Assembly: GCF_020171345.1 (NCBI RefSeq)
Contig: NZ_JAIUZM010000001.1
Coordinates: 620,001 to 684,000, forward strand
Length of the DNA stretch: 64,000 bases
DNA from: Microbulbifer agarilyticus
GTDB lineage: Bacteria; Pseudomonadota; Gammaproteobacteria; Pseudomonadales; Cellvibrionaceae
Reading direction: 5' to 3'
The first letter of the stretch is position 1; the number at the start of each line of letters is the position of its first letter. Positions 16,704 to 26,512 of this stretch are shown here, in pieces. The notes under the pieces were generated by a model. That model ran no database searches. It was not told the DNA's origin and saw only the letters and a list, made by a program, of their open reading frames with translations. Position numbers and translations under genes: made by a program.

Positions 16704-17807
16704 CTACAGATCTGCCAACGGGCTTTGTTCCCAGGGCGCGGTAAAGCAGCGCTCAATATCTTCGCGGGTAACCTCTGCAAGTGTCGCCGGCTGCCATTGC
16801 GGCTGGCGATCCTTATCGATCAGTAGTGCCCGCACCCCCTCCTTCACCTGGCCGTTACGACACATATTTACTGCCAGTGCCAGCTCCATACGCAGTACTT
16901 CCGCCAGCGACATATGCCGGCCGCGGCGCAGCTGCTCCCACACAATCCAGACCGTAAGCGGGCAGCCTGCCTGCATGGTGGCCGAGGCGCGCTGCAACCA
17001 TTTGTCATCGCCGCTATAGGCGGCAATGTCCGCATAGACGTGCGGCAAGGTCGCGCCGTCGGTCAGTTCCTGAATCGCATCGTAGTGGGTGCGCAGATTG
17101 GAATCCGGCTGTTCGGCGCTCGCCATTTCCAGAGACTGTACCTGCTTGCTCACCAGTACATGGTTCTGGTGGATATCCTCGGAAAACGCCAGTGCCGCGA
17201 GCCCTGTCAGTAATACGTCTTTGCTGTCACTGGGTAGCAGGCGATCGGCCATGCCACAGTAAATCGCATCAGTACCGTTGAACTGGGCCCCGGTCAGGCC
17301 GAGGAACAGGCCGGTACGCCCCGGCATTCGATTGAGAAACCAACTGCCACCCACGTCCGGAAACAAACCAATGGTGATTTCCGGCATCGCCATGCGCGTG
17401 GTTTCGGTAACGATACGATGGCTGGCGCCACTCATAATGCCGATACCGCCGCCCATGACGATGCCACTGCCCCACACAACAATGGGCTTGGGATAGGTGT
17501 GGATGCGATAGTCCAGGCGGTATTCACGGGTGAAGAAGTCCTGGACAAACTGACCCGCGCTCGGCTCCCCGTAACTGCCCGATTCCCGGTGCAGCGCCAC
17601 CACATCACCGCCGGCACATAACGCCTTCTCCCCTGCCCCCTCGATCCAGATACAGGCCAGGGTATCGTCCTGCTCCCACGCGTCCAGCTGACTGGCGATC
17701 AGGTCGATCATCTCAAGGTTGAGGGCGTTGAGCGCTTGGGGAAGATTCAGCGTCAATTTGCCGAGCGCGCCCTGGCGCTCAACGATAACGGGGTATTCCT
17801 GGGTCAT
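16704..17807 (-). CDS. 3-hydroxyisobutyryl-CoA hydrolase (enoyl-CoA hydratase family)
   Basis: Hydrolysis of 3-hydroxyisobutyryl-CoA to 3-hydroxyisobutyrate in valine catabolism. The 367-residue length and the ECH_2-type C-terminus distinguish it from ordinary 260-residue enoyl-CoA hydratases. The oxyanion-hole regions are ALCAGGDVVALH and VVWGSGIVMGGGIGIM. The active-site stretch is MPEITIGLFPDVGGSWFL, with the Glu and Asp expected for the hydrolase. The C-terminal GVRALLIDKDRQPQW segment is typical of HIBCH. The ATG at 17807 follows GGGAAC, and an upstream frame extension is unlikely. In related bacteria this gene is followed directly by mmsB, which here is at 1-372. Confidence 0.88.
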   Translation of the reverse strand: MTQEYPVIVERQGALGKLTLNLPQALNALNLEMIDLIASQLDAWEQDDTLACIWIEGAGEKALCAGGDVVALHRESGSYGEPSAGQFVQDFFTREYRLDYRIHTYPKPIVVWGSGIVMGGGIGIMSGASHRIVTETTRMAMPEITIGLFPDVGGSWFLNRMPGRTGLFLGLTGAQFNGTDAIYCGMADRLLPSDSKDVLLTGLAALAFSEDIHQNHVLVSKQVQSLEMASAEQPDSNLRTHYDAIQELTDGATLPHVYADIAAYSGDDKWLQRASATMQAGCPLTVWIVWEQLRRGRHMSLAEVLRMELALAVNMCRNGQVKEGVRALLIDKDRQPQWQPATLAEVTREDIERCFTAPWEQSPLADL

Positions 17808-18137
17808 ACTGGTTCCCGGTTGTGTTATTTGGGGCAAAGTTAACCATAGATGGTGCCTGAGAGGCATTACTTGTGCCCACCAAAATGCCTAATGCGAAGA
17901 CGCTGATACCGGGAAACCCCATGCGAGACCCGCTAAAGCAGGGACGTTTTAGAAGAGCCCCCATGGATGGGTTGACGGGGGGCGCCTAGCTCAAGACTCG
18001 CATAGGATTTCCTGATAGCGGCACCGCCACAGAACTAGATCAAAACCACCACAAGATTAACCCCAAGACGCAGGTTGAAGTTTCCCACCAACCTGATAAC
18101 TTGCGCGCAAATTCTGACCGACTGGATTAGAGCTCTA
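17808..18137. other. Intergenic region between the hydrolase gene and ettA
   Basis: 330 bases between divergent genes. It must hold the promoters of the 3-hydroxyisobutyryl-CoA hydrolase (leftwards) and ettA (rightwards). No clear consensus boxes, small RNA or repeat were recognised. Confidence 0.4.
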
Positions 18138-19802
18138 ATGGCTGAATACGTATACACAATGAACCGCGTGGGCAAGGTTGTTCCGCCCAAGCGCGAGATT
18201 CTGAAAGATATTTCCCTGTCCTTCTTCCCCGGCGCCAAAATCGGCGTGCTGGGCCTGAACGGCGCCGGTAAGTCCACCCTGCTGCGCATCATGGCGGGTG
18301 TCGATCAGGACTATAACGGTGAAGCCCGCGCCATGCCCGGCATCAAGGTGGGCTACCTGCCGCAGGAGCCGCAGCTGGACCCGGAGAAGAACGTGCGCGG
18401 CAACGTGGAAGACGGTGTGCGTGAAGCCATCGACGCCCTCGCCGGCCTCGAGCAGGTCTACGCCGACTACGCCGAGCCGGACGCCGACTTCGACGCCCTG
18501 GCCAAGAAGCAGCAGCAGTTTGAAGACGTGATCCAGGCCTGGGATGCCCACAATCTGGAACACCGCCTGGAAGTAGCCGCCGACGCCCTGCGCCTGCCGC
18601 CGTGGGATGCCGACGTCACCAAGCTGTCCGGCGGTGAGAAACGCCGCGTGGCCCTGTGCCGTCTGCTGCTGTCCCGCCCGGACATGCTGCTGCTGGACGA
18701 ACCCACCAACCACCTGGATGCGGAATCCGTATTCTGGCTCGAGCGCTTCCTGCACGACTTCGAGGGCACCGTGGTAGCCATTACCCACGACCGCTACTTC
18801 CTCGACAACGTAGCCGGCTGGATTCTGGAACTGGACCGCGGCCACGGTATTCCCTGGGAAGGTAACTACACCACCTGGCTGGAGCAGAAAGAGAAGCGCC
18901 TGGAGCAGGAGCAGAAAGGCGAGCAGGCCCGCGCCAAGGCCATGCAGAAAGAACTGGAATGGGCCCGCCAGAACCCGAAAGGCCGCCAGTCCAAGAGCAA
19001 GGCCCGTCTGTCCCGCCTGGAAGAAATGCAGTCGCAGGAATTCCAAGCCCGTAACGAAACCAACGAAATCTACATTCCACCGGGCGAACGCCTCGGTGAC
19101 AATGTGATCGAGCTGAGTCATGTGAGCAAGGCGTTCGGCGATCGCGTGCTGATCGACGATCTGTCCTTCCGTGTGCCCAAGGGCGCCATCGTCGGTATCG
19201 TCGGTGGTAACGGCGCGGGCAAATCCACCCTGTTCCGTATGATCAACGGCGCCGAACAACCGGATTCCGGTGAAATCAAAATCGGTGAAACCGTACAGAT
19301 CGCCAGCGTCGATCAGAGCCGCGAAAATCTCGACGACAACAAAACCGTATGGGAAGCTGTGTCCGACGGGCACGATATGCTCAAGATCAACAACTACGAA
19401 GTTGGCTCACGCAACTACATTGGTCGCTTCAACTTTAAAGGTAGCGACCAGCAGAAACGCGTGGGCGAACTCTCCGGTGGTGAGCGCGGCCGTCTGCACC
19501 TGGCCTACACCCTGAAGCAAGGCGCCAACGTACTGCTGCTGGACGAACCGTCCAATGACCTGGACATTGAAACCCTGCGTGCACTGGAAGAAGCCCTGTT
19601 GAGCTTCCCGGGCTGTGCCATGGTGATCTCGCACGATCGCTGGTTCCTCGACCGTGTGGCAACCCACATCCTGGCCTACGAAGGCGACAGCAACGTGGTG
19701 TTCTTTGAGGGTAACTACACCGAGTACCACGAGGACTTTGTGGCGCGCAACGGTGAAAACGCTACGCCGCACCGGATGCAGTACAAGAAACTGAAGACCT
19801 GA
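18138..19802 (+). CDS. ettA: Energy-dependent translational throttle protein EttA (ABC-F ATPase)
   Basis: A 554-residue soluble ABC-F protein that binds the ribosomal E site and gates entry into elongation according to the ATP/ADP ratio. Two ABC domains are present: Walker A GLNGAGKST and LSGGEKRRVALCRLLL with LLLDEPTNHLD in the first, GGNGAGKST and LSGGERGRLHLA with LLLDEPSNDLD in the second. The charged linker between them (roughly residues 240-310) contains the arm rich in Lys and Glu. MAEYVYTMNRVGKVVPPKR at the chosen ATG is the canonical EttA N-terminus, so the longer frame from 18075 is rejected. A terminator follows at 19849. Confidence 0.96.
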   Translation: MAEYVYTMNRVGKVVPPKREILKDISLSFFPGAKIGVLGLNGAGKSTLLRIMAGVDQDYNGEARAMPGIKVGYLPQEPQLDPEKNVRGNVEDGVREAIDALAGLEQVYADYAEPDADFDALAKKQQQFEDVIQAWDAHNLEHRLEVAADALRLPPWDADVTKLSGGEKRRVALCRLLLSRPDMLLLDEPTNHLDAESVFWLERFLHDFEGTVVAITHDRYFLDNVAGWILELDRGHGIPWEGNYTTWLEQKEKRLEQEQKGEQARAKAMQKELEWARQNPKGRQSKSKARLSRLEEMQSQEFQARNETNEIYIPPGERLGDNVIELSHVSKAFGDRVLIDDLSFRVPKGAIVGIVGGNGAGKSTLFRMINGAEQPDSGEIKIGETVQIASVDQSRENLDDNKTVWEAVSDGHDMLKINNYEVGSRNYIGRFNFKGSDQQKRVGELSGGERGRLHLAYTLKQGANVLLLDEPSNDLDIETLRALEEALLSFPGCAMVISHDRWFLDRVATHILAYEGDSNVVFFEGNYTEYHEDFVARNGENATPHRMQYKKLKT

Positions 19803-19848
19803 TCGTTCCGCAGGACAAGTACTGGCGTATATCGGCAACATTTGTCAC

Positions 19849-19881
19849 AAAAAAGCCAGCCCAATTTGGGCTGGCTTTTTT
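19849..19881. terminator. Bidirectional rho-independent terminator
   Basis: A perfect 9-base stem, AGCCAGCCC (19854-19862) with GGGCTGGCT (19868-19876), loop AATTT, flanked by A and T runs. It serves ettA on the plus strand and the convergent acyltransferase gene on the minus strand. Confidence 0.92.
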
Positions 19882-19927
19882 GTGCTTCGCAAACTGTTAA
19901 AACGTAAACGGTACTGAGGCGGAAGGG

Positions 19928-21931
19928 TTAGATATTCGCCGCCTGCAAAATCTGCGTTTTTAACATGGCCGCGCCGATCAAACTCAAATGATCATCGTCC
20001 CGATAAAAGGACTGCTCGAGATCATGCGTGATACACCTGCCGGAAATCTTCGTATTGCAAAACAGCTTATGGGGATAAACCCGCACGATATTTTCGTGCT
20101 GAACACTATCCAATAAGCGCGCACTCGCTTGCACTCGCTCCTGAAACACAGCGTAGCTGGTAGAGATCGGGTTCTTGGCCAGCTCAGTCCTCATCGCATC
20201 TTCGCTTTTCCCAGACAGTTTGATCTTAAGCTGTTTTGTCACATGCCACCCCACCTCTGGAACTGGGTACATGAGGACGACCTGGTGGCCAAATCTAGCA
20301 AGCTCGAGCAGTGCCGTGACGTACTCTCTACTAATGGCTGCTGCGCGCTGTTCCCGCGATTCCAGAGGCTCAGAGGGGTACTGCATTCTATATTCCATTT
20401 CACCCTCGTACTTACCCTCCTGGTTGTCGAAACGATCCTCGGAAAGGATCAAAGGCAACCTACCCCCAACCACCACAACACCGGGCTCACCGGACAACAA
20501 GATTTCCCTCCGGCGCTCCTGGACTGCCGAAGTGCAGCGTGTAGCCTCGCCGTTTTCCTTGCGCACCCGATCCATATTCGGCACGTACATGCAGCCAGAT
20601 TGGGTCAGTACGTGGAAGCTCAGATTATTACTATTTGAATACTCCAGCAGACTGCTTTCCAGGGTCATCATGTGTGAATCCCCCAGCAAGTAGAGAGCCC
20701 TATCCCCACCCTCATTAAATATGCAGTGGAGATTATCCTCGCACAAATTCACTTCAACTTGCGCCTCTTTCACAATGGTCGGCAGGCGCATGTCAAACCC
20801 ATCATTCTTTATCACCATCAAGGAGAAACCCAAGAATACAGCAACGAACGATGATGCCAGCATATTGGTTTTACGCAGGGATATCTGCCCTGGCTTGCGG
20901 AAGGGCTTTTCTATCCAGCGATAGGATACGTAGGCAAGTATAAATACGGCAGCAATCGACAACAGCTTAATTGCAAAAGTTTCGAAGCTATTGGATATGC
21001 GCAAAAAGGCGAATAACGGGTAATGCCAGAGATACAGAGAGTAAGAAATTAACCCGATACCGACAAAGCCCCTGGTCGATAACAGCCGGGTCACGAGGTT
21101 GCGGTCATCGGGAAAGGCAATCACCAGCACCGCACCAAGCACGGGAAAAATCGTGACAAACCCCGGGTGTGCCGAAGAAAAGCTGATATACACGAGAGAG
21201 TATGCAATCAGCAAGATGCCAATATAGGGAAACACCTTATAAAACGGTGTCTCTTCCTTGTTGATTACGTTCTGCGAAATCAAATAAGCAACGAGTGCGC
21301 CGGCAAACAGCTCCCAGATTCGGCTCGGTAGCATATAAAAGGAAAACGATGAATTACGCGCACTCATCCACTCAGCAAAACAGAGGCTCGCGATAATCGA
21401 AACGACGAAGAAGTGCAGAATCCAACCTTTGCAATACCGATACAGCAATATCGTCAGCATTGGAAACACAAGGTAATATTGTTCTTCAACCGCCAGAGAC
21501 CAGGTATGCATCAACGGCTTGAGTAACGCCGACTCCGCACCATATGCCTGCAAACTGTAGTTCCAATAAATATTCGAGCCAAAAAGTAAGGAGGCAACGA
21601 GAGAGTTTACGAAATCGACCAAATTGTCTGAGAGCAAAAGATACCAGGCGACGGGTATACAAAAAGCCAGTACTACAAACAATGCGGGCAACAGCCTTCG
21701 CGCTCTGCGTACATAAAAATCGGAAATTGAGATAGATCCTGTTTTCTCCAACTCCTTTATCATAAGGGAAGTAATCAAGTAACCGGAAATAACAAAGAAT
21801 ATATCAACGCCAAGATATCCGCCGGGAAGCAGCTTACCTCCGAACAACATAATCTCTGCGTGATAGATAACAACAGATATCACTGCTATGGTTCGCAAAC
21901 CATCGATATCCGGCCTATATGTCAATTGCAC
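19928..21931 (-). CDS. Acyltransferase 3 / SGNH-fused O-acetyltransferase (OafA-like)
   Basis: A 667-residue membrane protein that probably O-acetylates a surface polysaccharide. The N-terminal two thirds is an acyltransferase-3 domain with about ten membrane helices, beginning YRPDIDGLRTIAV and containing GVDIFFVISGYLIT and RRARRLLPAL, the catalytic and acyl-CoA-site regions of this family. From about residue 410 an SGNH esterase-like domain follows: nucleophile Ser in LYLLGDSHM, and Asp/His in YRDDDHLS near the C-terminus. This is the usual OafA/WecH-type fusion. It stands alone, convergent with ettA; no O-antigen genes are nearby in the window. Confidence 0.9.
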   Translation of the reverse strand: MQLTYRPDIDGLRTIAVISVVIYHAEIMLFGGKLLPGGYLGVDIFFVISGYLITSLMIKELEKTGSISISDFYVRRARRLLPALFVVLAFCIPVAWYLLLSDNLVDFVNSLVASLLFGSNIYWNYSLQAYGAESALLKPLMHTWSLAVEEQYYLVFPMLTILLYRYCKGWILHFFVVSIIASLCFAEWMSARNSSFSFYMLPSRIWELFAGALVAYLISQNVINKEETPFYKVFPYIGILLIAYSLVYISFSSAHPGFVTIFPVLGAVLVIAFPDDRNLVTRLLSTRGFVGIGLISYSLYLWHYPLFAFLRISNSFETFAIKLLSIAAVFILAYVSYRWIEKPFRKPGQISLRKTNMLASSFVAVFLGFSLMVIKNDGFDMRLPTIVKEAQVEVNLCEDNLHCIFNEGGDRALYLLGDSHMMTLESSLLEYSNSNNLSFHVLTQSGCMYVPNMDRVRKENGEATRCTSAVQERRREILLSGEPGVVVVGGRLPLILSEDRFDNQEGKYEGEMEYRMQYPSEPLESREQRAAAISREYVTALLELARFGHQVVLMYPVPEVGWHVTKQLKIKLSGKSEDAMRTELAKNPISTSYAVFQERVQASARLLDSVQHENIVRVYPHKLFCNTKISGRCITHDLEQSFYRDDDHLSLIGAAMLKTQILQAANI

Positions 21932-22309
21932 CTACTGCGCCCCCGCCCAACAAATAATGTCTCTGCCCAGTGCTTGAGTTGAGCACTTTCTAGCAGTGCG
22001 CATTATTAACAATCTCATCACCGTCTTGCGTCCACATACCTCTCAATTTTCAAATATTCCCTCTCCCCATTTTGGCAAAGGGATCACCAATCCGACTCAT
22101 CCCACATTTATTCATGAGGCAACCAATGGTTCATGCAGAAACAGACCTCTTCGTCAGGGCTTGATTGCCGGAATAAAAATCTACATATATTGGAGTAAGA
22201 AGAAAACGCCCCAGAATTGGGCACAGCATCTACCAACTAAGGTGGCTTATTGCCGCTCGCGATACATTTCAGTATCGTGACCGATACCTCACAACAATAA
22301 AGTCCCGTC
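21932..22309. other. Intergenic region before the hybrid kinase gene
   Basis: 378 bases between the divergent acyltransferase and hybrid kinase genes. A 94-codon open frame at 21996-22280 has no protein-like composition and no ribosome site, so I do not call it a gene. No repeat or RNA structure was recognised. Confidence 0.4.
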
Positions 22310-24145
22310 ATGGAAAAGAATACAGGCGTCAAACTTTCATCCGGATTTCAAATACTACCTGCCGTACTTGGTGTGCTGATATGCCTTGGCAGCTATGAAT
22401 GGATGATCGTCAACTGGGGGCCGGAAAATGCGCCGTTTATGACGCATGTCGCCAGAGTAGTTCTCGCTACAACCTTACTTGGCGTGGTGTGGTATATGCA
22501 ATTGCAGCGGCAACGGCGCCTTAGCGTTCGCCTGACAAAGCTGCTAACCCAGCAAGAAAAGCTCAATGAACGAAGCCAACGAGAGCTGCAAGAACGTGAA
22601 GTTACGCAGCGCCAACTTTCCGATCAGCTAGAATTTCTTCAGATCCTAGTAGATTCCATCCCCGCTCCTATTTTTTACAAAGATAACGAGGGTATTTACA
22701 CGGGCTGTAATCGCGCATTTGAAGCATTCCTTGGTAAGCCTCGGAAGGAAATTGTGGGCCACTCTGTATACGGTGTTTCGCCTGGTCCCCAAGCCAAGGT
22801 CTATCACGAAAAAGACCTGGAACTCATGCAGCAACGGGGCCAGCAAACTTACGAGTCTCAGGTGGCTTATGCTGATGGCACCTTGCATGATGTCATCTTT
22901 AACAAAGCGGCCTATGAACTACAGGACGGAAGGCTTGGGGGGCTGATTGGAGTCATACTGGATATATCCGAGCGCAAGGCACTGGAAAAAGACCTGGTTG
23001 AGGCAAAAGAGACGGCAGAATTTTACAGCCGCTCCAAAACCCAATTCCTCACCAATATGAGCCACGAAATTCGCACCCCGCTCAATGCCATTGTCGGTTT
23101 TAGCCAGATACTGCAAGGTCGAAGCGACAGTATCAACCTACCAAAGGAATTCACCGATATTTTTGGGAAAATATCAATTAGCGGGCAACGGCTTGCCGAG
23201 TTGGTCAACGATGTGTTGGATATCTCTCGAATCGAAGCTGGAAAAGTTGAGATTATTGAGGAGGACTTTTCCTTACCTAATCTCATTAATTGTATTCTCG
23301 TTTCTTGTGAGCCTCAGGCCACCCAAAAAAACCTAAACATCCATTGCTCGATTGACACTTCGCTACCGGAGTTTATCCGCGGTGACCGCGGAAAGCTTTC
23401 GCAGATCCTTATCAACCTGATGGGCAATGCCATCAAGTTTTCGCCAGACAATGCCGAAATACGCTTAACCTTAAAAAAGGTGTCGGAGAAACACCTTCAA
23501 TTCGAAGTCATTGATGAGGGGATTGGGATACCTGCGGAACAGCAGGCCATTATTTTCGAGCCTTTTGAACAGGCAGACAAGTCACAGAAAGGCCAATCCA
23601 GAGGCACCGGGCTGGGATTGCCAATTACCCGCAGCCTGGTTGAGTTACTCGGAGGGAATATTGAGCTGAAATGTTCCGACACTATCGGCGGCGCATGCTT
23701 TCAAGTCTGTTTGCCGCTCCAATACGGACAAGTAACTCCGCCTCTCGAGCAGGAGTACACAACTTCCAATTTTGAATTTTCAGGAAAGCGAGTGCTCATT
23801 TTCGAGGACAACCCCATGAACCAGGCACTGATGCACGCTTTCTGCGAAGACCTAAAGCTCCATGCGACGTTTACCGCTAACGGATACGAGGGAATTGATC
23901 TCGCAAAGAAAATCCAGCCCGATCTAATCTTTATGGATATCCAGCTGCCTGGACTGGATGGCATCCAAGCCACACTTCAGGTTCGTCAGCACCCCAAGCT
24001 AAAGGATATTCCGGTAATCGGGCTTTCCGCGGCGGCGTTCAGTGATCAGCGGGATGATGCGCTGGCTGCGGGCATGAATGACTACATTACCAAGCCGATC
24101 GCCCTTCCGCAGCTGGCCCAATCGATCCATAAGTGTCTGAACTAA
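22310..24145 (+). CDS. PAS-domain hybrid sensor histidine kinase with receiver
   Basis: A 611-residue inner-membrane hybrid kinase. Two membrane helices (about 13-32 and 45-63) flank a very short periplasmic stretch. A coiled-coil linker (65-105) leads to a PAS domain (about 107-222). The phosphoacceptor is His252 in NMSHEIRTPLNA. The ATPase domain includes NLMGNAIKFS, DEGIGIP and GTGLGLPI. A C-terminal receiver has phosphoacceptor Asp543 in FMDIQLPG and the conserved Lys in YITKP. The signal is likely cytoplasmic or at the membrane via PAS. No cognate regulator gene is adjacent; the next gene, 60 bases on, encodes a NYN-domain protein. Confidence 0.9.
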   Translation: MEKNTGVKLSSGFQILPAVLGVLICLGSYEWMIVNWGPENAPFMTHVARVVLATTLLGVVWYMQLQRQRRLSVRLTKLLTQQEKLNERSQRELQEREVTQRQLSDQLEFLQILVDSIPAPIFYKDNEGIYTGCNRAFEAFLGKPRKEIVGHSVYGVSPGPQAKVYHEKDLELMQQRGQQTYESQVAYADGTLHDVIFNKAAYELQDGRLGGLIGVILDISERKALEKDLVEAKETAEFYSRSKTQFLTNMSHEIRTPLNAIVGFSQILQGRSDSINLPKEFTDIFGKISISGQRLAELVNDVLDISRIEAGKVEIIEEDFSLPNLINCILVSCEPQATQKNLNIHCSIDTSLPEFIRGDRGKLSQILINLMGNAIKFSPDNAEIRLTLKKVSEKHLQFEVIDEGIGIPAEQQAIIFEPFEQADKSQKGQSRGTGLGLPITRSLVELLGGNIELKCSDTIGGACFQVCLPLQYGQVTPPLEQEYTTSNFEFSGKRVLIFEDNPMNQALMHAFCEDLKLHATFTANGYEGIDLAKKIQPDLIFMDIQLPGLDGIQATLQVRQHPKLKDIPVIGLSAAAFSDQRDDALAAGMNDYITKPIALPQLAQSIHKCLN

Positions 24146-24205
24146 AATCTAGAGTAACGTAATACATGTGCGGAAAATAAACTCGAAAGGAGCGTTAGAA
24201 AGGCT

Positions 24206-24691
24206 GTGAAGAAAATCGCAATTTTTGTCGACGTGCAAAATGTGTATTACACCGTGAAACACGCATTTAATAGTAACTTTGACTACAATGCATTCTGGTC
24301 ACATGTAACCCACGATCGACAAGTAGTAACTGCTTTCGCCTACGGCATAGATCGAGGCGATCAGAAGCAGCGAGAGTTCCAGAACATACTCAGAGCAATC
24401 GGGTTCGAAGTTAAACTGAAGCCCTATATTCAGCGATCCGACGGCTCAGCGAAAGGTGATTGGGATGTGGGAATTACCATTGATGTACTGGACTACAGCC
24501 CTGGTGTCGACACCGTCATCTTGGTTTCCGGAGATGGTGATTTCGATTTGCTGGTACAAAAAGTACGCGGAGACCTGGGCAAGAGAGTCGAAGTATATGG
24601 CGTAGCGGCGCTAACCGCGGGTACGCTTATTAAAGCCGCCGATAGCTTCAACCCCATCCAAGACAATTTCTTGCTGCAAAAGAAATTTTAA
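24206..24691 (+). CDS. NYN (LabA/DUF88-like) domain protein
   Basis: A 161-residue single-domain protein of the NYN branch of PIN-like nucleases. Acidic residues expected in the metal site are visible in IFVDVQNVYY (Asp9 region), the KGDWDVGITIDVL stretch and VSGDGDFDLLV. Such proteins are presumed RNases, but no activity is established for most; LabA of cyanobacteria acts in circadian signalling. The start is GTG with AGGAGCG upstream. It follows the hybrid kinase gene by 60 bases on the same strand and could be co-transcribed with it. Confidence 0.85.
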   Translation: MKKIAIFVDVQNVYYTVKHAFNSNFDYNAFWSHVTHDRQVVTAFAYGIDRGDQKQREFQNILRAIGFEVKLKPYIQRSDGSAKGDWDVGITIDVLDYSPGVDTVILVSGDGDFDLLVQKVRGDLGKRVEVYGVAALTAGTLIKAADSFNPIQDNFLLQKKF

Positions 24692-24754
24692 GCCGTATCC
24701 TCATATACAAACACGCTGCGCGGCCGCTTAAAATCTGCGGACTAACCTGCAGGG

Positions 24755-26470
24755 TTACTGCACGGTGCCAATCGCCTCGCTTTTAGTTTCACCGGGAGTA
24801 TCCTGATATGGCGCACACGCTACCCGGTTACGGCCAGCCTGCTTTGCCCCATAGAGCGCAATATCCGCCTCTTCAAACAACTGAACCGAAGACGCATAGT
24901 TTTCCCGCTCGGAAGTAGCCAGGCCAATGCTAACGGTGAGGGAAATATCATCCAGCTCCTGCGTCGCCACCAATCGCACCAGTCGCTCAGCCACTATCAA
25001 AGCCTCTTTGTGCCCCGCTCTGGGCAACAATATAGCGAATTCCTCACCTCCGTAACGACACGCCAGTACTGGCTTGCGAATCTGTCGTTTCACCAGCTGC
25101 CCCACTGCACACAAGGCAGCGTCACCACGAGCGTGGCCCAGACGATCGTTGACTTCCTTGAAATGATCGAGATCCAGGATCAATAGGGATAAGGGCGTCC
25201 CGTTGCGCGCCGCGAGATCAAACTCCCGGGGCAATTGCTCGTCAAAATAGCGACGATTGAAGAGGCCCGTTAGCTGATCCGTATAACCATGACGGTGGAT
25301 TTCCCCGACCCGGGCTCCGAGTGCAAGCGACAATAACACCATCTCAATCAAAGCGCCGACCTGGAAGGCGTTGTGAGTAAAGCCATTATGCGGAACTAAA
25401 CCGAACGTTTTCAGCATGTAGATAACCACACAGACCAGCAGTGCGGACCAACCAACAAGAAAATAGCGCGCAGGAATCGAGCCACGCAGAACACTGATAA
25501 CACCCATCACCATAAAGAGTATGGTGAGCACCAGGGTCAGAACCGCCAGGCTCAACACCATCGGGCCGTAGCTGACAAACGGTGAGATTGCAGTTAACGG
25601 AATCAGTACATACATAAGCCAGCGCGCAACGTGGTCGGTGCGCGGAGCAAACCGCTCGCCAGAGCAGATAGTGCGAACGAACTGGGTGCCGAAGATCAGG
25701 GTTAGCCCGAGCAACAACACCAGGCTCTGATTCGCAAGCCACGGGTTACCCGGCCACAAATACTGAAAGGAGACACCGTTGTGGACACCAAAATAGAGCC
25801 CGTAGCAGACGGCGTAGCCCATGTAATACGCGTAGGCCTTATCCCGCACCGCTAGGAACAGGAACAGGTTGTAAATCACCAATACAAGAAAGCCACCGTA
25901 GTAGACACCAAGCAAAACTTGCTCATAAGCCAACCCGGGGAGAAATTCCGTTTTACTACTGACGCTTAAGCCGATATTCATAGACCCGGAAGTCTGATAT
26001 CGAAGGTAAAGTGTTTGCACAGAATATGGTGCCAGGGTGACCGGAAAAACAAAGTCGCGCAGATCCAATGGGCGCGAATAAAAAGGACGAAGATCGCCAG
26101 TGGCAATGCGCTGCCAGCCGCCGTCGTCGGTGGGCTGCCATAAATCCAACAGGTCAATAAGCGGGTAGTCCTGCCGAATCACCAGCTCGACCGGCTCCGA
26201 GGCAGGGTTGCGCAAGCTCAGCGCTACCCAATAGACCGCCGAGGTGAATCCGAAGTTGGTTTCATCACCCTCCGCTAACTTCATCCATGCGTGACCTTCC
26301 ACATTGAGGATGTCCTGGATGCCGAGGTTGCCACTTTCATCCGCCAAAATGCGCATGTGTGAGTTAAGGCTTTGCGGAGCTAACTCTTCCGCCACCACGA
26401 GGGGTGCTGCTGAGGCGCCCTGAGACAAGCAAACCAGCATCAACACCCAAATCCACCTGGCGATGACCAT
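24755..26470 (-). CDS. Diguanylate cyclase with 7TMR-DISM sensor
   Basis: A 571-residue membrane diguanylate cyclase making cyclic di-GMP. A signal peptide (cleaved near ASA-AP) is followed by a periplasmic 7TMR-DISMED2 domain (about 30-175), which resembles carbohydrate-binding folds, then seven membrane helices (about 180-385) and a C-terminal GGDEF domain. The active loop reads RYGGEEF, which is catalytically competent. At the inhibitory site the usual RxxD reads RKPV, so product inhibition is probably lost. It is convergent with the NYN gene. The ligand is not known. Confidence 0.92.
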   Translation of the reverse strand: MVIARWIWVLMLVCLSQGASAAPLVVAEELAPQSLNSHMRILADESGNLGIQDILNVEGHAWMKLAEGDETNFGFTSAVYWVALSLRNPASEPVELVIRQDYPLIDLLDLWQPTDDGGWQRIATGDLRPFYSRPLDLRDFVFPVTLAPYSVQTLYLRYQTSGSMNIGLSVSSKTEFLPGLAYEQVLLGVYYGGFLVLVIYNLFLFLAVRDKAYAYYMGYAVCYGLYFGVHNGVSFQYLWPGNPWLANQSLVLLLGLTLIFGTQFVRTICSGERFAPRTDHVARWLMYVLIPLTAISPFVSYGPMVLSLAVLTLVLTILFMVMGVISVLRGSIPARYFLVGWSALLVCVVIYMLKTFGLVPHNGFTHNAFQVGALIEMVLLSLALGARVGEIHRHGYTDQLTGLFNRRYFDEQLPREFDLAARNGTPLSLLILDLDHFKEVNDRLGHARGDAALCAVGQLVKRQIRKPVLACRYGGEEFAILLPRAGHKEALIVAERLVRLVATQELDDISLTVSIGLATSERENYASSVQLFEEADIALYGAKQAGRNRVACAPYQDTPGETKSEAIGTVQ

Positions 26471-26512
26471 CGCGCTTCTGCCCTCAGTTTTCCCATATTT
26501 TTATGACGCAAG

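Noticed and set aside
18135-19373. A 412-codon open frame opposite ettA
   Set aside because: The translation is low-complexity (rich in Gly, Val, Gln) and wholly antisense to a clear gene.
21996-22280. A 94-codon frame between the acyltransferase and hybrid kinase genes
   Set aside because: Composition unlike a protein, weak start, no similarity recognised.
24206-24691. NYN protein and hybrid kinase as a defence pair
   Set aside because: The kinase has an ordinary PAS/receiver build, there is no further defence gene nearby, and the 60-base gap alone does not show a joint function.
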